From: Zeugodacus cucurbitae
Taxonomy: Eukaryota > Arthropoda > Insecta > Diptera > Tephritidae
Direction: 5' to 3'
Length of the DNA stretch: 64,000 nt
Assembly: GCF_028554725.1 (NCBI RefSeq)
Contig: NC_071671.1
Coordinates: 17,421,501 to 17,485,500 of the forward strand
The translations under genes and the position numbers were made by a program. The notes beneath the pieces were generated by a model that saw nothing but the letters and a program-made list of their open reading frames with translations, made no database searches and had not been told where the DNA came from. Positions 23,801 to 35,405 of the stretch are shown here, in pieces (positions within the stretch are counted from its first letter, which is position 1; the number at the start of each line of letters is the position of its first letter).

Positions 23801-24615
23801 TTTTACTCCTTTAAATAATAATATTGACACTAGTAGAAACAATAACACAAAGAAATTCTCAATTCAATTATTAAAATAACTGTTCTTCCACTTCGGCGGT
23901 TGTTTTAGCAATGACTTTTGCTGCAAACGCTCAGCGTATTTACAGTTTTCCTGCTTAATTATATATATGTAAATACATGCATTTGCAGTGGTGTTGATAG
24001 TGATGGCTGTGGATTCCCCGAATTAAAAAATTTATTATTGTTTTATATAGTCGGTATGTAGCACATATATGTATATATTTTATGTTATCACATGATTTGA
24101 CAGTTTCGAATGTTTTTGTAGATAGCGGAGAAATGGAATAATCATTTAGGGATGACATAAAAATATATATTAAATATATATATGGTTATATTTTTATTGT
24201 ATACATATGAATTTATATATATTATAACTAATAGTAGTATAATTTAATATATTTGTTTATTTATTTTGACTTGACTTCTTGACTTTACCATCACTCATCA
24301 ACAATCGAAATATTATCGACTTCTGCTCAATAACTGTCAACTATTTCCATGCAACACTGCGTTGGAATTTCACACAAAGAAAGCAAAAAAAATTGAAAAA
24401 CGGCAGGAAAACCCACATTCGTCATTTTTCTGCTTACTGCAGACGGCAATTTTTTCGCTATTATATTTATTTCTTAATTAATAGCCGGCGATAGCTCAAA
24501 ATTTAATATTTGCATGAAACAATTTTATAGTGAGCAATTACTGTTCGTAGATTGCGTGCAAACGAAGGAAAAAATATAATCCGGGAACGTTAAATAAGAA
24601 GCCAAGCGTTAAAAT
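23801..24615. promoter_or_regulatory. Divergent intergenic region between helicase copy C and TMX1
   Basis: 815 bases separate two divergent start codons, so both promoters and 5' UTRs must lie here unless leader introns exist. I find no clear TATA box or initiator for either gene. Central part (about 24150-24260) is very AT-rich. Confidence 0.5.
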
Positions 24616-26511
24616 ATGTCTAAAATGGAGTTACGTACACGTTCTAAATCAAGCCTTGCACGGGGTTGTTTAAACGCTTTCTCAATATATTTGGTTATAT
24701 TTTCAACATTTACTGCGTTCACCGCTTTAATGGCACATGTTGATGAATTGGATTTGGACGAAGATTTAGTAACACAGACAAATCCTTTGGTAGAGTTGAA
24801 TGAAGATAATTGGCAGTTAATGCTACGCGGCGAATGGATGGTAGAATTGTAAGTGTGATGTTAAAAACTATGTGAAGTTGCACTGACTGTGACCCCCTGC
24901 TTAGTAATGCATATAGTGTTGTGAATTTGCAAAATCTGTTATAATCACGTAGAATTAATGCGGCAGATGTTGCGGTATATATTTACATAGGTACTTACAT
25001 ATGTAATGAATTTACGTACTCGTGGCTTCAATGCAGTTCATTTTACAGCCGGCAAATTTGTTTCTCTGGCGTGTAACAATAAAAATTAACATCGATTTTT
25101 TCAATACATTATTCATATTTTTTAATATATCCAATTTAAATGTCATTGTTTTGCTAATTCAATACACTAGGATGCATTCTAACTTTTTTTGGTACTTACG
25201 TATTAACGCCACCGCACCGCACCGCCAACGTTAATACGTAAGTGCACTTATTTTTATTAACATGTGATAAATATTTAATTTGATTTGATAAATCTACTTG
25301 TTATGTTATAAAATATTAAATTACTAAAGACATATTATATAAATTACTTTAGCTTTGCTCCGTGGTGCCCAGCCTGTAAAAATCTCGCACCAACATGGGA
25401 ACGTTATGCCAAAACTGCAAAGGAGTTGCGTGTAAGTGTGGCCAAAATCGACGTTACCACATCACCTTCCTTAAGTGGGCGTTTCTTTGTTACCGCTCTA
25501 CCAACCATTTATCAGTAAGTTTATAATGCATAATTCAAGAAAAGATTTTATAATATTTCTTATGCAAATTGCAGCGTTAAAGAAGGCGAATTTCGTCAAT
25601 ATCGTGGTTCACGTGATGGCGACGCTTTAATGCTGTTCCTGAAACAAAAACAATGGCAGAAAATCGAACCAATTTCAGCATGGAAGAAACCTGACACCAT
25701 ACACATGTCTATACTATCGTATTTCTTTAAATTATCACACACTTTGAAGGTGAATTTACATTATGATAATGCTATTCAAATTATCTATAAGTAAACCTAC
25801 GTTACTTAACCAAAAAAATATTGTTTTTTAATTAAAGGAATTTATTTGAAGGAATAAAAAAATAATATAATTTGTTTGTATTGTTAATTTTAAAATTAGT
25901 GTACGCTGCATGCTATATATGTATATTTCTATCTAACTACAAAAAAACACGAATTAAAACCTCTTTGCACCTTACAGGATTTCAATGTACGTCTCCAGGA
26001 GGAATACGGTCTGCCAACTTGGGGTTCATATGCGCTCTTCGCCATTGGTACGATATTTGTTGGCGCCGCTTTGGGTTTGTTGCTCGTTTGTGTTGTCGAC
26101 TTTTTGTATCCACCAAAGAAATCGCAACGTCAAAGCTTCTCCGAATTCAAAGAAAAGTCTGCTGGTACAGATGGCATTGAAGATTTAGCTGCAGATGAAA
26201 TTGAGGACGAAAACGATTTGGCCGATGAGCAGGATGATGATGATGAGGAGGATGACGATGATGATAACAATGATGAACAGGATGATGAAAATGGCGCTGA
26301 TGTGGAGGAAGATGATGCGGCTGGTACTTCGGAAGGTGAGAAAAATTCAAATGCGAGTGAATCAGAGGAACCAGAAAGTGAGAAGGATATCAAGAAATCG
26401 GCTGGCGATGGTAATACACAGAAACAGTCACTGATTGAGAAGGAGAAAAAGAATACGAGCAGCACTAGTCCGGCTGAGGTGCGTAAACGCAAACCACGAA
26501 AAGACGATTAA
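24616..26511 (+). CDS. TMX1: Thioredoxin-related transmembrane protein (TMX1-like)
   Basis: ER membrane thioredoxin/PDI-family oxidoreductase, 367 aa. Exons 24616-24848, 25353-25514, 25575-25749 and 25978-26511; every junction is GT-AG and phases close. An N-terminal hydrophobic segment (about 17-39) is the signal sequence. The thioredoxin domain follows, with active site WCPAC (Cys83, Cys86), the same CPAC motif as vertebrate TMX1, and the cis-Pro loop in FFVTALPTIYH. A transmembrane helix spans about 207-231 in the last exon, followed by YPPKKS and a long cytosolic tail of Asp/Glu (DDDDEEDDDDDN) and Lys/Ser. The protein ends KRKPRKDD; Lys at -3 and Arg at -4 resemble a dilysine-type ER retrieval signal. 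Length and layout fit TMX1 of flies, with an enlarged acidic tail. Expected role: disulfide exchange on ER membrane client proteins. Confidence is high for family, slightly lower for exact orthology. Confidence 0.94.
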
Positions 26512-28380
26512 GACTTGCAGATTTGCACAGTTGAAAACTTAAAAAACAAAAATTAACAAGAAAAAAACAATAATACATTTTTAAATATACAAATATTCAC
26601 ATAAAATTTATTTAACGTTCAGAGTTTGCACTCTGCCACTTATATTGCGCAATTTGCACGCCTCCATTTTGGCTATAATATTCTTTTGTATTTAATTTAG
26701 TTATTCAATTTGTGTATTGTGCTGAATTGAAAGAAAAATCGTGCAATGAATGAAATAGCTGAACTTACAAGATACAATTTATAACATTGAAAGTAACTAT
26801 TTTATTAATCAAAAAAGCAAAAACAAAATAGTACGAAATAACTGCTCAGCATACACTGATTATGCCCATACAAAACTATAACTGTATATCACATTGGTGT
26901 ATTATTGCATTGAGGTTTAATTAACAAACTTATATAAATTACATTTATTGCTAATACAACAACGCACAACTGTTAATTGCAAACTTCACAAACATAAATA
27001 TTATTGACTTTTTAATTAAATTAACTTAAAACACATTTGCCGCTTTTAGTTTTTTCTTTTTTTTTTTTTGTTACCGTCGCAGCCAACAAATTGTGCGTAA
27101 ATATGAAATACAAATTTGCCTTATTTAAATGGAAAGCGCATGCGCGTACTACGATAATTGCGCAAATGAAAATTTTGAAAATATTGAATTTCTTAATTTT
27201 TATACTAGTTTATGCGTAGTCGCGCTAGTGTATTGAAACAAAGAAATATGAACATGAAGCAGTTGCAGCAAATATATACATGCATAATAATCACAATTAA
27301 AGGATTATATAAAATCGTGTACAAATTGTACACTACTAATTAAATAAAAAAAAATAATCATATGAAATATATTCTAAACTAAAACTAAAACGAAAAAAAC
27401 AACAAGAAACATTGTGTAGCAAAGGCACACAAAACTGACTGTAAATTAATATTTAAGTATGTTGCTTCTTACTGATATTCTTTAAACTACACTTTAAAAC
27501 GCATTTGTATTTATTTACTCGAAGCAAAGACTTTGTCTAGGCAAAATCAATTACAGCATCATCACCAGCAAATAATGAACTTTTTTTAAATACTTTATTA
27601 ATTTCTTGTTTAAAAAGAAAATATTATTATAAAAAAACTAGTTTACTTGAAAGCATAAAATAAATTTAAACTAATTTTGCGAAAAATATGGTATTTTTTA
27701 CTTTACAATTCGCTTAGTTTAAATTCTTACGTGTTATTGAGTTTTGACTGCGCTCTTTATTACGCTAACAAATAACATGCAAACGCAATATTCGCCCCAA
27801 TAAAAAATTAATTTGTAATCAAAAGTATTTTCTAAAGTATTTAGACGTGGAAAATATGTTTTACTAAGCAATTATAACTATGTATTTTTAGCTTAAAATT
27901 TATTTTTAATATAAAAAGTATTCTTCTTTAATTATAAACAAAAAATCTCTTGCACTAAAATAAAGTTTTCTTTTTTTTTTAATATAAAAATCGTTTATAT
28001 CATTTCAATATAAATAAAATACATTTCTTCTTTAACTAAATAAACCTAAAATAAATTCATCTTTTATTCCTCTTTATTTATAAGAACATGTATTGAAAAT
28101 TCAGCGAAAAACATATAAGAAAAATACGCAAAAAATTTATTAGACAAAGACTACTTGGCTTCAGTTTACTTACAAAAAAAAATATTTAGAAAATAGTAAC
28201 AAATTGAAAAATAAATATTTCTATAAAACAAAAAAATATTTGCTAGAAATGTTTGTAATAGATGCGTGTTTATAAACAAATTATTAAATATAATTAAGTG
28301 TACTTTAAAAAAAAATTGAAATGACTTCTTTACTATTTGTGATATTTCTGCTCACAAGCAATAACGGTGAAACTCGTTTT
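26512..28380. other. TMX1 3' UTR and AT-rich spacer
   Basis: No coding signal. The first AATAAA after the TMX1 stop is at 27343-27348, which would imply a 3' UTR near 0.85 kb. The remainder is AT-rich and unremarkable. Confidence 0.5.
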
Positions 28381-28384
28381 TTTA

Positions 28385-28910
28385 ACTATGCGATGGTGTA
28401 CCCGGAATCCATACCCTAGCACTTGGACGGGATGGGATGTCCTTGTCGACCGCTACTAGCTTTGCTCCGGGGTATACTTCCTCACTGGGCCGATCCTTCG
28501 TCGTCGCAGTCAATTATTTTAATCTGGCCCAGGTACCAGCCAGCATCTGTACATGACGGTGGCGGACCTTTATTGCTTTATTAAAGCACTACCAGGGTTA
28601 CGTTTGCAGTGCACCCACTTCAATTGTGCCCTGGGGATTTTGCCTTCGGGATCAACTTTATCCAGGACACCAATAATTATTCGGTTTCGGGCCACATCAG
28701 CGAACGACTTTTTCGGTATTTCGCCCTTTGTTTTCGGCCTCTTTGTTAACTTAGCCACTTCAGCAGATTTTTGTCTTTTTATCGCTGTTACCGGTTCCAT
28801 TCTAAAATTTGTTAACACCGCAGTCGATTGACTCCTGGAGCTCTTTTGAGAGCACTTCTCTGCATACTTTCGCTTTTTTCGGGTCTTCGGGTCTATAGCA
28901 TAGGCCATCT
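28385..28910 (-). pseudogene. Decayed retroelement ORF with DUF4780-type domain
   Basis: Minus-strand frame from ATG 28908: basic, Ser-rich leader, then KKSFADVARNRIIIGVLDK and DPEGKIPRAQLKWV. The reading continues in two other frames with SCTDAGWYLGQIKI near 28555-28515 and EVYPGAKLVAVDKDIPSR near 28480-28425. These strings match the DUF4780 domain that is widespread in insect retrotransposon-related proteins. Two frame changes and a stop break it. GC content is higher than in the surroundings. Confidence 0.75.
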
Positions 28911-29199
28911 TTTGGCAAAAGTACTTCCATCAACTTCACCTTTGGCATATCACTTCACCTTCTGCTTAGTAGACTGGTTTTGGCCTCTAGGCTTGGTTCC
29001 GGCTACCGGTGTTGTCGTTGGCTTCTTGGAGGTTGGTTAAGCTGCACCTCATGTACTAGTACTGGGTTTTTCATGTAGATTAAGCTTTGCTCCTGTCTTC
29101 GACTTTTCTGTTCTAGAGCTCGTTATAAATGCTGCCCTCTTCTCGGAAACAACTTTTACTCTAGTAAGGAAATCCTTATGAGATGAACGCGTTTACGCA

Positions 29200-29942
29200 T
29201 TACCATCGCAACAGGTGATCCAATTTAGACTCCAAAGCGCTTTGAGCCTATCACAATTTTTTGAGGCAGCTAACATTTATTCCGACATATATCTATCTAG
29301 ATGCTCAGACCTGAGTCTTGCGAACGCTGGACAGGGGGTGGGAAATGACTTGGTGTTTTCACCTCGCCTTCCTCCATACAGCTACGACAGGATTCCTAGC
29401 CTCATCGCATTGATGCCTATTCTGCAGCGTCCAGTGAATACTCCAACTATTGAGGCAAAGAGAGTTTTTAAGTGCATGTAGTTCCGCCGACCTCTTGCGT
29501 TCCATTTTGGGCCAAGAGGATATTGCAACCGAGCAGATTTTAGTTGTTAACCAGCGTCTGCCAAAGCTAACAAGAAGTTCATTGGATCAGTGCTATAGCT
29601 CAGCAGTTCAATGGAGCCCCGACTCGTTTCCAGCATGGTGAAATAGAACGAACTCATCCGTTCTACCGTTCCCAGCGACACCGAGACGAGTTTGATAGTG
29701 AAATAATTTGACGCTGGCGATAATGACTGCTTTGAGCACACATTCAGCGAGTTCAGGGCCATAATCGCTCTACTACCGGAGTGGACCGGAGCAGTTCATC
29801 TACCGCTACCTTGATGACAGACACCTCTGCTTGAAAGACACTACAGTGATCTGGTAATCTGAAATTAAGTTGTATGGAGAGCTCCTTACAGAAAACTCTC
29901 CCTCCAACCTTCCCACCACTTTTCGATCCATCCGTAAAAATG
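29200..29942 (-). pseudogene. Non-LTR retrotransposon fragment: RNase H and C-terminal region
   Basis: On the minus strand near 29940-29800 a frame reads IFTDGSKSGGKVGGRVF and then CSVFQAEVSVIKVA, the RNase H core with its catalytic Asp in TDGS and Glu in QAE. Further on, GVAGNGRTDEF near 29705-29670 matches the third RNase H motif (GN..AD). WPKMERKRSAEL and a C-terminal basic stretch follow to about 29300. Several stops and frameshifts. This is the end of an ORF2 of an RNase H-bearing non-LTR element (I/R1/LOA type), now dead. Confidence 0.7.
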
Positions 29943-29954
29943 CTAGCTGCACCT

Positions 29955-30780
29955 TGTTGTTGTTGTAGTGGTTACCCAAATCTGCCTGAACCGACAAGCG
30001 TCATCGAATTAATCTATTGGGAAGCCCAGGAAACGAGCTGTTTCGACGAGTCGACTCAAAGGAAAAAGGGTGTTAGATGAGTAGGACATTCAAATAGGTG
30101 GTTGGTGTCATTGCATGTAGGACATATGTATATTACGTATGTCGGGATTCACTCTGGATAGTAGGAGTTTGATATACTACAGTATGCAGAATGAAGTTGT
30201 GCAAGTCGAGATCGGTGTATGCAATTGGTGGGGATTTGACTCCAAAGACGCCACTCACGGGGAGGGAGTCAATGAAGGTGTTAATAGCTCCTGTGTGAAT
30301 GGCGTTCGGTGCTTATCGAAAGACTGTCGCGTCCGAAGTACGGTCGATATAGTTTTGCAGATCGTCGGCGTATTTCAGGAAGGTACTCTTGATGGCTCTG
30401 GGAGGCGGCTCTGCTTTCTGCGAAAACATCCCAAATGAACTGTTTAGAGAGCATTTTGCTACTTAACAGCTAGCCTACGGACCTCGTTGTCTAGGTGATC
30501 GACCGGAGATATCAAGATGCAACCTGTACCGGACCTAGCTACGTTCTACTGCATCCAAGCGACCATATAGGGGCAGTTGATGAACGTGGGACGGATAGAC
30601 TGGTAAGTTACAAACAGTGTTTCTTTGTCTTTTCCCCATTTGCTGGACGCTATCGACTTGAGGATCTTGTTGCTGCTCTGTACCTTGTTAACAATCGCTG
30701 TCTATCTAGCTGCGCCTCTTCTCTAGCGGCTTCGTTCTGACCGCATGTCCCTCGTGGAAAGTGAACAGAGAAGGATTTGT
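29955..30780 (-). pseudogene. Jockey-like non-LTR retrotransposon fragment (ORF2 C-terminus)
   Basis: Read on the minus strand: a stretch with GKDKETLF near 30635, NEVRRLAV near 30485, then LSKQFIWDVF, KYADDLQNYIDRTSDATVF near 30385-30320, FIDSLPVSGVFGVKSPP near 30275, and CPTCNDTNHLFECP near 30120-30080 (a zinc-knuckle-like C-x2-C...H...C end). It stops before an ACAACAACAA run at about 29955, a typical 3' tail. Stops and frameshifts are scattered. The layout matches the C-terminal third of Jockey-clade ORF2. It abuts the RNase H fragment directly, so one element probably inserted next to or into the other. Confidence 0.75.
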
Positions 30781-30879
30781 ATCCCGGCCGTGGACCATCA
30801 TCTCGGCAGTATTCAAAAAAGCAAAATATTTGGTGAAAGCTTGCCGTCGATATAACAACAACAACACAGTTGTTGGAAA

Positions 30880-33386
30880 TAGTTCTATATCACTTTAGTA
30901 TCAAAAATCGTAATAAAACAACAATTTATTTTAAATTTTGAATTTACTTTTCTTTTATTTTTCTTCAGATTTCTCTTTTTTACTTTTTGGTACTTTTATG
31001 CTCATTTACAATTGTTTTTTGTTTAGGATTAAACTAACTAATGAATAACTAAAGCACAAAAGATTACATTTAATTACACAATTTTTTCATTTTATTTAAA
31101 TATAATAACAAACCAAAAAACTAAAAAAAACTGTTCAAAGTCTTGAGTACGAAAATGAAAAGTGAAAATTGCAACCAAAATGAAATAAAAATGAATAGAA
31201 AGTATTATTTCTCTTTTGTTTATTAAAGTAAAACATTAATATTAAAAGAATAATAATAAAAATAAAATATGAAAAAAATCCCTGCAATTTCGTTTAATTA
31301 TAGCTAAGTTGTAAGTATGTGTATGGGGTGTGGATGAGCCAAAAGATTATCAGGTTTATGCCAAATCTCAACTATTGCGATTTGTGGGTGATACATATAT
31401 ACTGCTGTCGTATATAGTTATACATATACATATATATTTATAAATGTATTTTTAATTTGTTATACATGTATGTAAAAAACTTGTAAGTGCTGTTTTAACA
31501 ATTACAGATGTAAGTATTTGTTCAAAAGTAAAGGTTTTTACTCTTAATAGCTGTTCGAAATAATTAAGCACACGAGTTAAAGCTGTTATGCTTGATTTTT
31601 TACGAATTTGTTGTATATAATTTAAAGTTTCGAATGCTTTTCATTCTTCCACAAAATATGCATGAAATTGAAGAAAAAATTTCATTAATTATATTATATT
31701 AAAAAAAAAAAACGAAAATCGAAAGTAGTCCAAACTAAATATGCTCACATAACTCTCGCGATGTCTGCTTTTCAATGTTCACTCAACTTGCTTTCAACAC
31801 GTACATCAGTTCTTTTTATCACTAAGTGTTGTTTTATTACAAAAACTATTTACTATTCTTTATTTTTTTTTGTTATTTTTTTTTTAAGATTTTAACGGCA
31901 CTTGTGTGTGAATAAACTGTTGAAAAGTGTAGTCTTCAGTATAAAAAAAAATCTTCACACATTATACTTCTGTATAAAAAATGCTTAAATACATATTTTA
32001 CAGTTATTTTCATGTATGTTTGTATGTATGTATGTAATAACTACCATTGTAACAATTATATTTTTAATGTTTATATAAATCCCTGGCTATTGCATATTTG
32101 GTCTATTGTAGTTGGGTATATTTGAGCGGGGAAAATGGTTGGAAAATTGTATGGGGTTAGGGGTAAGGCTAGTTATGTTGGGTAGGATCAATAAGGTACG
32201 GGTTATTTATGTTATTTGTGTATATATAGTTTCTATATTTGTAAAAAAAATAAAAATATTTTGATAAAAAATTGTACTATTGCAGTGTATGGAGGATACT
32301 ATGGGGAGTTATGCATTCAAATGCGTGCTGGGATATATGTATTTATATAAGGGGTATATATGGGGAAATTGTTGTTGTTGTATTGTGTTGTTGTTATGAT
32401 TTTCAAATACTTCAAGTAATTGTGTTGCATAAGAAATTTTGTGGCGGTTAAAACATAACAAATATTTTGTAAAAATTTAAATGAAACTGTGAGAGACTTA
32501 CAGATTTCTCTTACACTATGGAACTAAAATGAATCAAGGGCAAGTGTTCATGTTAATTTCAGTCAGTTAATTTTAAATAAACGAAAAAGGTAATATTGTT
32601 AATTTTGAGTTAATTCACTAAACTGTTTACCAATTTTAAATTGCAACAGTTGTATTGCTTTAAAACATATTCAAGCGTAAAATTTGCAGTTTGGCAACAA
32701 CGTAGCACTTTCGCCTTAATTCATTTTAGTCTTAAAATATTTGCGATTTTCCTGTTTCAAGTGAGTTTAATTACTTTAAATATTCAAAAAAAAAATTACG
32801 GAAATCTCATCGTGCGCTATTTACGAGATTTAATTGAGAGAAAAGTGCATTATGCTGCCCCAGTAACTACACTTCAATAATTTCCAAAGCAAAATAATAT
32901 TTAAAGGCAACAATAAATTTTGAAGTATTAACTAAAAATTCAGCATAACCAATTTTGCTTCACTACAACACGTAAAGCATAAATATTGCCCGGATTAATT
33001 TTTGTTTCAAACTGTTACAGCTGCTGGGGCGCTTTTCAACTCTTCTTCACACTCGCGTCATGTCACATTTATAATAGCTCTTACTGACTATGGGAAAACT
33101 TAAACAGGACAATACAAGAAAAAAATGTTAATATTTTAAATATTAATGAGGTATGTGTGGTGGAAATTTTGAAAATTGAATTTTGTAAACCGGTCTATTG
33201 CATAAAATTGCAGGATTGTCTTGTGCATGCTGCTGTAGCTTTGCTTCGCTGGACACTACAGCAGCCGCACTACTAAAAGAAATAGTAATAATAAAAATAT
33301 TAGTACAAGAGTGTACATCGATATAACGCCATTGTGCATGAACTTGTGTGGTGGGTGGACGCGTTAGTACGCGCTTTGCCAACGTG
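30880..33386. other. AT-rich spacer downstream of SNRNP27
   Basis: About 2.5 kb with no gene that I can support. The right edge (33140-33386) should hold the SNRNP27 3' UTR. Confidence 0.5.
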
Positions 33387-35405
33387 CTATGCCACAAAGT
33401 CCAGCGGTCGATTGAAGCCGCCTTTGCGATTCATATATTGACGATACTTGCGCTTTAAGATGACATGCACCTCACCAACATCGTTGCCTTCGACCTTCTT
33501 ATTCTTGGTGGTATCGAATGTGCAGAATCCCATTGTTTTCAGCATTTCGACTTCTTCAGCTGATTTACCTTCCAAGTCAGCTTCTGTGATTTTAGGACGT
33601 TCAGCGGCAGCGCCGCGTCGTCCAGACGACGTTGAGGCCGAAGTAGATGGATGACCACGAGAACGAGACCTAAGTATACAATGAGTCGGTATTGCAATTA
33701 TTGAAAAGTTTCAAGTAAATTTTAACTGTAAACAACGTAATATATAAATATAAATAAGTAAAAAAGTGTATTTTGATTATTTGCTTCCCGTTGGTATATT
33801 AAAATGCCAATACAGCTATTAATATAAACTTTACCATTGTTTTTCAACATTTTATTAGAAAAAAACTTAAATTTAATATTATTCGCTAACAATAAATTTA
33901 TTTCGTAAATAATTGTATTACAAAAAGTTTTTATAATCAATATTATTGCGGCCAAACTTCATAGAAGATTTCCAGCATACAGCATTTAAGACATCTCCTC
34001 AATAAGTGCGGCACGCAATTTGGTGGTGACGGTGCTTGGCTGTGCTTGATTTAATTTGAACACACTTTCGATCACAGACATTTCTGTGGCAGTTGAACTC
34101 ATTCCCACAAATGATATCCAATCGTTTACAACCATGCCGGCGGCCAACACATCACTGCCACGATTTACTGTGCCCGCCACTAATGGCACTTGCAAAAGCG
34201 ATGATAATTCATCTTGATCTTGTATACTGGTTTTGGGATGTACCATGCCACCCTGATTACTCAGCACTGCGTACGAACCAACGAGCGGGTTTTCGGCTAT
34301 CGTTTGCCTGAATACTTCCACTTTTAGTACATCACCGATAATTTCTTCAGTTTCTTTGTCAAGATCGGGATGCACCAGCGCAACATAGTCATTGCAGGCG
34401 ATTACATTTCCCAATGCCGATAGACGTTCTTCCACACGCTGTATTTTCACCGTATCGGGTAATGTGTTGCGCAAATGTTGTAGTTCAACATCTGTAGTAG
34501 AATGTGGCACAAGTAAACCATTACGGTTACCGACTGTGAGGCGTCCAAGAATACGGCAACCGCCAATGCTAGCATGCACTACTGGTATAGTCTCCGCCAA
34601 TTCAGATTCGTACACACTGTAAAAAGCCTCTGAGCCGCCTATGGCTACTAGGCAATATGCGTTTGTCAATTTGCTGAAAACGCCGATGTCATCGTTGTTC
34701 TCAAATTGCACGCGTAATGCCATTTTTGTTTATTTGCTACTTAATTTCACTCTTTTTCACTTGAACTGTTACTTTACGGATTTGAGGTTGACTCACTAAT
34801 AATGAAGTTGTCAATGGTAAAAGACTTTATAAACTCTATGATTAAATTTTGTGATGAAATTCTTTGATATCTACGCAAATTTTGTCGGCTATTTCACTTC
34901 ACGTGGTAATGTCAAAGAATTGTGTTGAAATGTCAAATTGACATAAAATGCGGTACGAAAAAAGCGAGGGAAAAGCAAACCTTAGGGTTGCATTCGGGTT
35001 TACATTTGCAAATGTAAATAAGACTACTACCCGAAATACACATAATATTGCGAAACATTTTTAAATATACACTTATGTGATTATAAATAAGGTAGTTAGA
35101 AAAATTTTATACTTAGTTCTGTGACGTTTCAGTCTTGGGTTTAATACACTACACTTCATTATTCACCTAGAACGGCGACGACTTCCTCGGTCTCTTTCAC
35201 GACTTCTGCTGCGGCTCCGGTCACGATCCCCTCCACCACCGCCTCCTCTGTCGTGTGAACGTCTACGCAAAGCACGGCTACCGCCAGCTCCCGTCTCACG
35301 TTCCCGCTGTCTTTCACGTTCTCTAGAACGTCGTTCACGACGCTTTTTACGTTCAGAACGCTCCTTCTCACGTCGCCTATGCGATGGAGATGGACTACGT
35401 CCCAT
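33387..35405 (-). CDS. SNRNP27: SNRNP27 (U4/U6.U5 tri-snRNP 27 kDa protein)
   Basis: Spliceosomal protein of the U4/U6.U5 tri-snRNP, 173 aa (human 155). Exon 1 is 35405-35167, exon 2 is 33669-33387; the intron of 1497 nt starts GTGAAT and ends ACTTAG, phase 2, and the joined frame is 522 nt. Residues 1-80 are Arg/Ser/Glu-rich (MGRSPSPSHRRREKE; SRSRSRERDRGSRRRSR), the RS-like domain that mediates contacts between splicing factors. The C-terminal 80 residues carry the family hallmark: ITEADLEGKSAEEVEMLKTM, MGFCTFDTTKNKKVEG and the closing KYRQYMNRKGGFNRPLDFVA, nearly identical to the vertebrate end. Acts in the nucleus. The intron contains the complete eIF6 gene on the same strand (see that entry). 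Start is the MGRS ATG conserved with vertebrates. Overlapping open frames across the RS exon are shadows. Confidence 0.93.
33851..33902 (-). terminator. Poly(A) signal candidates for eIF6
   Basis: Two AATAAA hexamers on the minus strand (33902-33897 and 33856-33851), 84 and 130 nt after the eIF6 stop. Both lie within the SNRNP27 intron, so full-length SNRNP27 pre-mRNA must read through them. Confidence 0.6.
33986..34723 (-). CDS. eIF6: Eukaryotic translation initiation factor 6
   Basis: Binds the 60S ribosomal subunit at uL14/eL24, blocks joining with 40S, and is needed for late 60S maturation; nucleolus and cytoplasm. One exon of 245 codons, the same length as the human protein. The N-terminus MALRVQFENNDDIGVFSKLT and later strings YSVYESEL, TVGNRNGLLVP, DYVALVHPDLDKETEEII, GSYAVLSNQGGMVHPKT and AGTVNRGSDVLAAGMVVNDW are family hallmarks, spread over the fivefold pseudo-symmetric repeat. 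C-terminal 20 residues form the variable regulatory tail. The start ATG at 34723 is the conserved one. It lies wholly inside the SNRNP27 intron (35166-33670) on the same strand; its own promoter should be in the 440 bases 34724-35166. Poly(A) signals lie at 33902-33897 and 33856-33851 on the minus strand. No intron of its own. Confidence 0.97.
   Translation of the reverse strand: MALRVQFENNDDIGVFSKLTNAYCLVAIGGSEAFYSVYESELAETIPVVHASIGGCRILGRLTVGNRNGLLVPHSTTDVELQHLRNTLPDTVKIQRVEERLSALGNVIACNDYVALVHPDLDKETEEIIGDVLKVEVFRQTIAENPLVGSYAVLSNQGGMVHPKTSIQDQDELSSLLQVPLVAGTVNRGSDVLAAGMVVNDWISFVGMSSTATEMSVIESVFKLNQAQPSTVTTKLRAALIEEMS

Noticed and set aside
26130..26492. Ser-rich antisense frame across the TMX1 tail
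   Set aside because: Shadow of the GAT/GAA-rich acidic tail; the sense frame is the conserved protein.
35159..35371. Second minus-strand frame over the SNRNP27 RS exon
   Set aside because: Frame-shifted reading of the RS repeats; SNRNP27 frame is conserved and splices correctly.
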